Assembly: GCA_038213375.1 (NCBI GenBank)
Contig: JBBQTB010000026.1
Span: 12,362 to 76,361 of the forward strand
DNA: 64,000 nucleotides
Direction of reading: 5' to 3'
Source of the DNA: JAAUTT01 sp038213375
GTDB taxonomy: Bacteria; Bacteroidota; Bacteroidia; Bacteroidales; JAAUTT01
Position numbers and translations under genes: made by a program. The notes below the pieces were generated by a model, which made no database searches, was not told the DNA's origin, and saw only the letters and a program-made list of their open reading frames with translations. Below, in pieces: positions 62,488 through 64,000 of this stretch (the first letter of the stretch is position 1; each line of letters begins with the position of its first letter).

Positions 62488-62902
62488 AACATTAATTTTT
62501 ACGTTTTACAATGAATTGACTTCAAATATTCGAAATACGTGCCAAAAATAATTTACAAACATAACTAACTGTTTATTAATTTAATAAGTTTATTATTTAT
62601 AAATCACAACAAAGGTTTTAGTGTAACCATTCTACACTTTGTGGAAATTTTGGACTTATAGTTCAATTAGCCTGAATAATTCCTAAAGTAGCACAAGGCT
62701 ACAAATAAAATAATTTGATGGTTTTTGAAGGGAGCCTTACAAAATGAATTAAAAAAGCCTTATAGAAGGAACTATGAAGAACTAGGCGCAAGTTATTGCC
62801 CCTTTTTAAGGTGTTGGGTTTAATTTTGCTTAAGTCAACGACATTCAATTATGAGATCCAATGTGAGAGATGAATGAAAAATATGGAAATTTGAGGAGTC
62901 TA
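62488..62902. other. Intergenic region with a family C repeat fragment
   Basis: 415 bases between the response regulator and the small secreted protein. Bases about 62786-62830 contain GGCGCAAGTTATTGCCCC and CCTTTTTAAGGTGTTGGG, similar to the words at 44911-44950. The rest is AT-rich and should hold the promoter of the secreted-protein gene. No gene is seen. Confidence 0.45.
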
Positions 62903-63577
62903 CTATTTGTCATCCAATGCATAACCCATTCCAATGACAGTATGGATAAGCTTTTGTGAAAAATCTTTATCTATTTTATTGCGAAGGGCATTAATATGCA
63001 CATCAATTACATTAGTTCCGGTATCAAACGAATTGCCCCAAATTTTCCCGATAATTTCAATTCTTTCAAATACTTTGCCCTTATTGCTTGCCAGGAGTTC
63101 AAGTATTTTATATTCGCGGGCTGTAAGCTTAATTTCTTCGTTCGCCCGTTTTACTTTCTTCGAAATGGTATCAATCTCCAAATCTAATATCTTTAAAGTA
63201 GGTGCTATAAAAGAATCTTTACTCCTCCGATCTAGCGCCTTTATTCTTGCCAGTAATTCCAGGAATTGGAATGGTTTTAAAAGATAATCATCTGCACCGC
63301 TGTCAAACCCTGTAACCTTATCTTCGGTAGAGTCCAGAGAGGTAAGCATCAGAATCGGTGTTTTTATATTGTTATTGCGTAGTTTCTTGCATAATTCGAA
63401 ACCATTTATGCCAGGTACTATAACATCCAGTAATATAACATCATATTTTTTTTTGAGAGCTAACTTCTCTGCTATTGCACTGTCGTAGGCTAAATCTACG
63501 TTACAATCATTTTTTTCTAAACCTAATTTAACGAACGATGAAATATCCGGGTCATCTTCCATCATTAATACTTTCAT
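62903..63577 (-). CDS. OmpR/PhoB-family response regulator
   Basis: 224 residues. The receiver domain (1-115) has acidic residues E7, D8 and D9, phosphoacceptor Asp51 in ILLDVIVPG, a conserved Thr in MLTSLD and Lys in YLLKPF. The winged-helix DNA-binding domain (about 130-222) contains IKLTAREYKILELLASNKGKVFERIEIIGKIWG and VIDVHINALRNKIDKDFSQKLIHTVIGMGYALD. No histidine kinase gene is adjacent within the window; the 423 bases upstream to the window edge are non-coding, so the partner is elsewhere or further upstream. Confidence 0.93.
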   Translation of the reverse strand: MKVLMMEDDPDISSFVKLGLEKNDCNVDLAYDSAIAEKLALKKKYDVILLDVIVPGINGFELCKKLRNNNIKTPILMLTSLDSTEDKVTGFDSGADDYLLKPFQFLELLARIKALDRRSKDSFIAPTLKILDLEIDTISKKVKRANEEIKLTAREYKILELLASNKGKVFERIEIIGKIWGNSFDTGTNVIDVHINALRNKIDKDFSQKLIHTVIGMGYALDDK

Positions 63578-64000
63578 TTCCAGCTACGATATAATAAAAA
63601 TAAATTCTAATAAATTAATAGGGAAAATTATAAGTTTATTCTGGTTTAACAAGTAATTATAAAAAATAAATTCTAAACTTGTACTAAAAATTGTACGCAG
63701 AAACAAACATTTGTTTGAGATATTTAAAAAAGTTTCTACAAAATCATCGATTATATATTTATCTCAAATTATAAAGTTTACAAATACCTTAGCATAAGAT
63801 GTTAACGCCAGAATAATTTTTACGATTAATATAAAATTTGATGATAGTGAATTATATAAAACTGAAGTTTCGGAGAAGATTTCTCCCTATGTATCAGGGG
63901 TAATTCATGTGCTAAACTGAGGTATCGACGGCTCGCTTATGACTTTAAATATCAATTAAACAAACACTTACGGCGATGATTCTTTTTTTCGAGGATTACG
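63578..64000. other. AT-rich non-coding end of the window
   Basis: About 420 bases with no plausible open frame. They should contain the promoter of the response regulator on the minus strand. A small palindrome GGAGAAGATTTCTCC lies near 63870. Nothing else is recognised. Confidence 0.4.

Noticed and set aside
1..64000. tRNA or rRNA genes
   Set aside because: No cloverleaf with a GTTCRANYC-type T-loop or conserved rRNA segment was noticed in any gap; a tRNAscan run would settle it.

Overview
The window comes from a member of the Bacteroidota, most likely class Bacteroidia. The evidence is the AT-rich sequence, A-rich translation starts with little Shine-Dalgarno, repeated -7 boxes of the TAnnTTTG type, an ECF sigma / FecR / STN-TonB receptor / DUF4249 locus, PorT-like outer-membrane barrels, a LysO exporter split into two genes, and the typical leuA-leuC-leuD-second synthase-leuB order. 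It looks like ordinary chromosome. I see no phage, IS element, CRISPR array, rRNA or tRNA. Many gaps instead carry short palindromic repeats.

Layout: 0-2.8 kb holds the end of one gene, a long gap, then an ECF sigma factor with a membrane/barrel partner. 2.8-10.5 kb holds a lytic transglycosylase, uvrA, a LOG-family hydrolase and two envelope proteins. 10.9-16.8 kb holds the split lysine exporter, lipoamide dehydrogenase, a metal exporter and a patatin fused to a barrel. 16.9-24.5 kb is a minus-strand block of two lipoproteins, a barrel protein, a LytTR regulator, a TlpA-like protein and meaB. 24.5-32.1 kb holds ispE, tadA, a CNNM/CorC protein, alkaline phosphatase, aroA and proline dehydrogenase. 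32.2-35.5 kb is a tight cluster around a secreted-type YidD. 35.7-41.5 kb holds a TM2 protein, dprA and a 1322-residue Pls-like non-ribosomal peptide synthetase. 41.5-48.2 kb is the leucine operon with its control region. 48.4-55.3 kb holds an esterase-fold protein, a TonB receptor/DUF4249 pair and a biotin-dependent decarboxylase/carboxyltransferase pair. 55.8-61 kb is a complete sigma/anti-sigma/receptor/lipoprotein locus. 61-64 kb holds an SDR enzyme, a small secreted protein and an OmpR-type regulator.

The strongest discoveries are these. (1) A complete transcription attenuator lies upstream of leuA: a promoter, a 20-codon leader peptide with five Ile and five Leu codons, and mutually exclusive antiterminator and terminator hairpins. 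The operon encodes both a 2-isopropylmalate synthase and a citramalate-synthase-like enzyme, which fits sensing of both amino acids. (2) A single-module adenylation-carrier protein is followed by three copies of a two-helix plus hexapeptide-repeat unit. This is the layout of epsilon-poly-lysine synthetase, and the predicted substrate pocket is acidic. (3) Three TACGT-type boxes lie between a LytTR regulator and a barrel gene at LytTR-like spacing. (4) Several families of palindromic repeats are present: a composite two-palindrome element, a covarying terminator hairpin and a MITE-like element inside the leu operon. One repeat has become coding sequence in a lipoprotein signal region.
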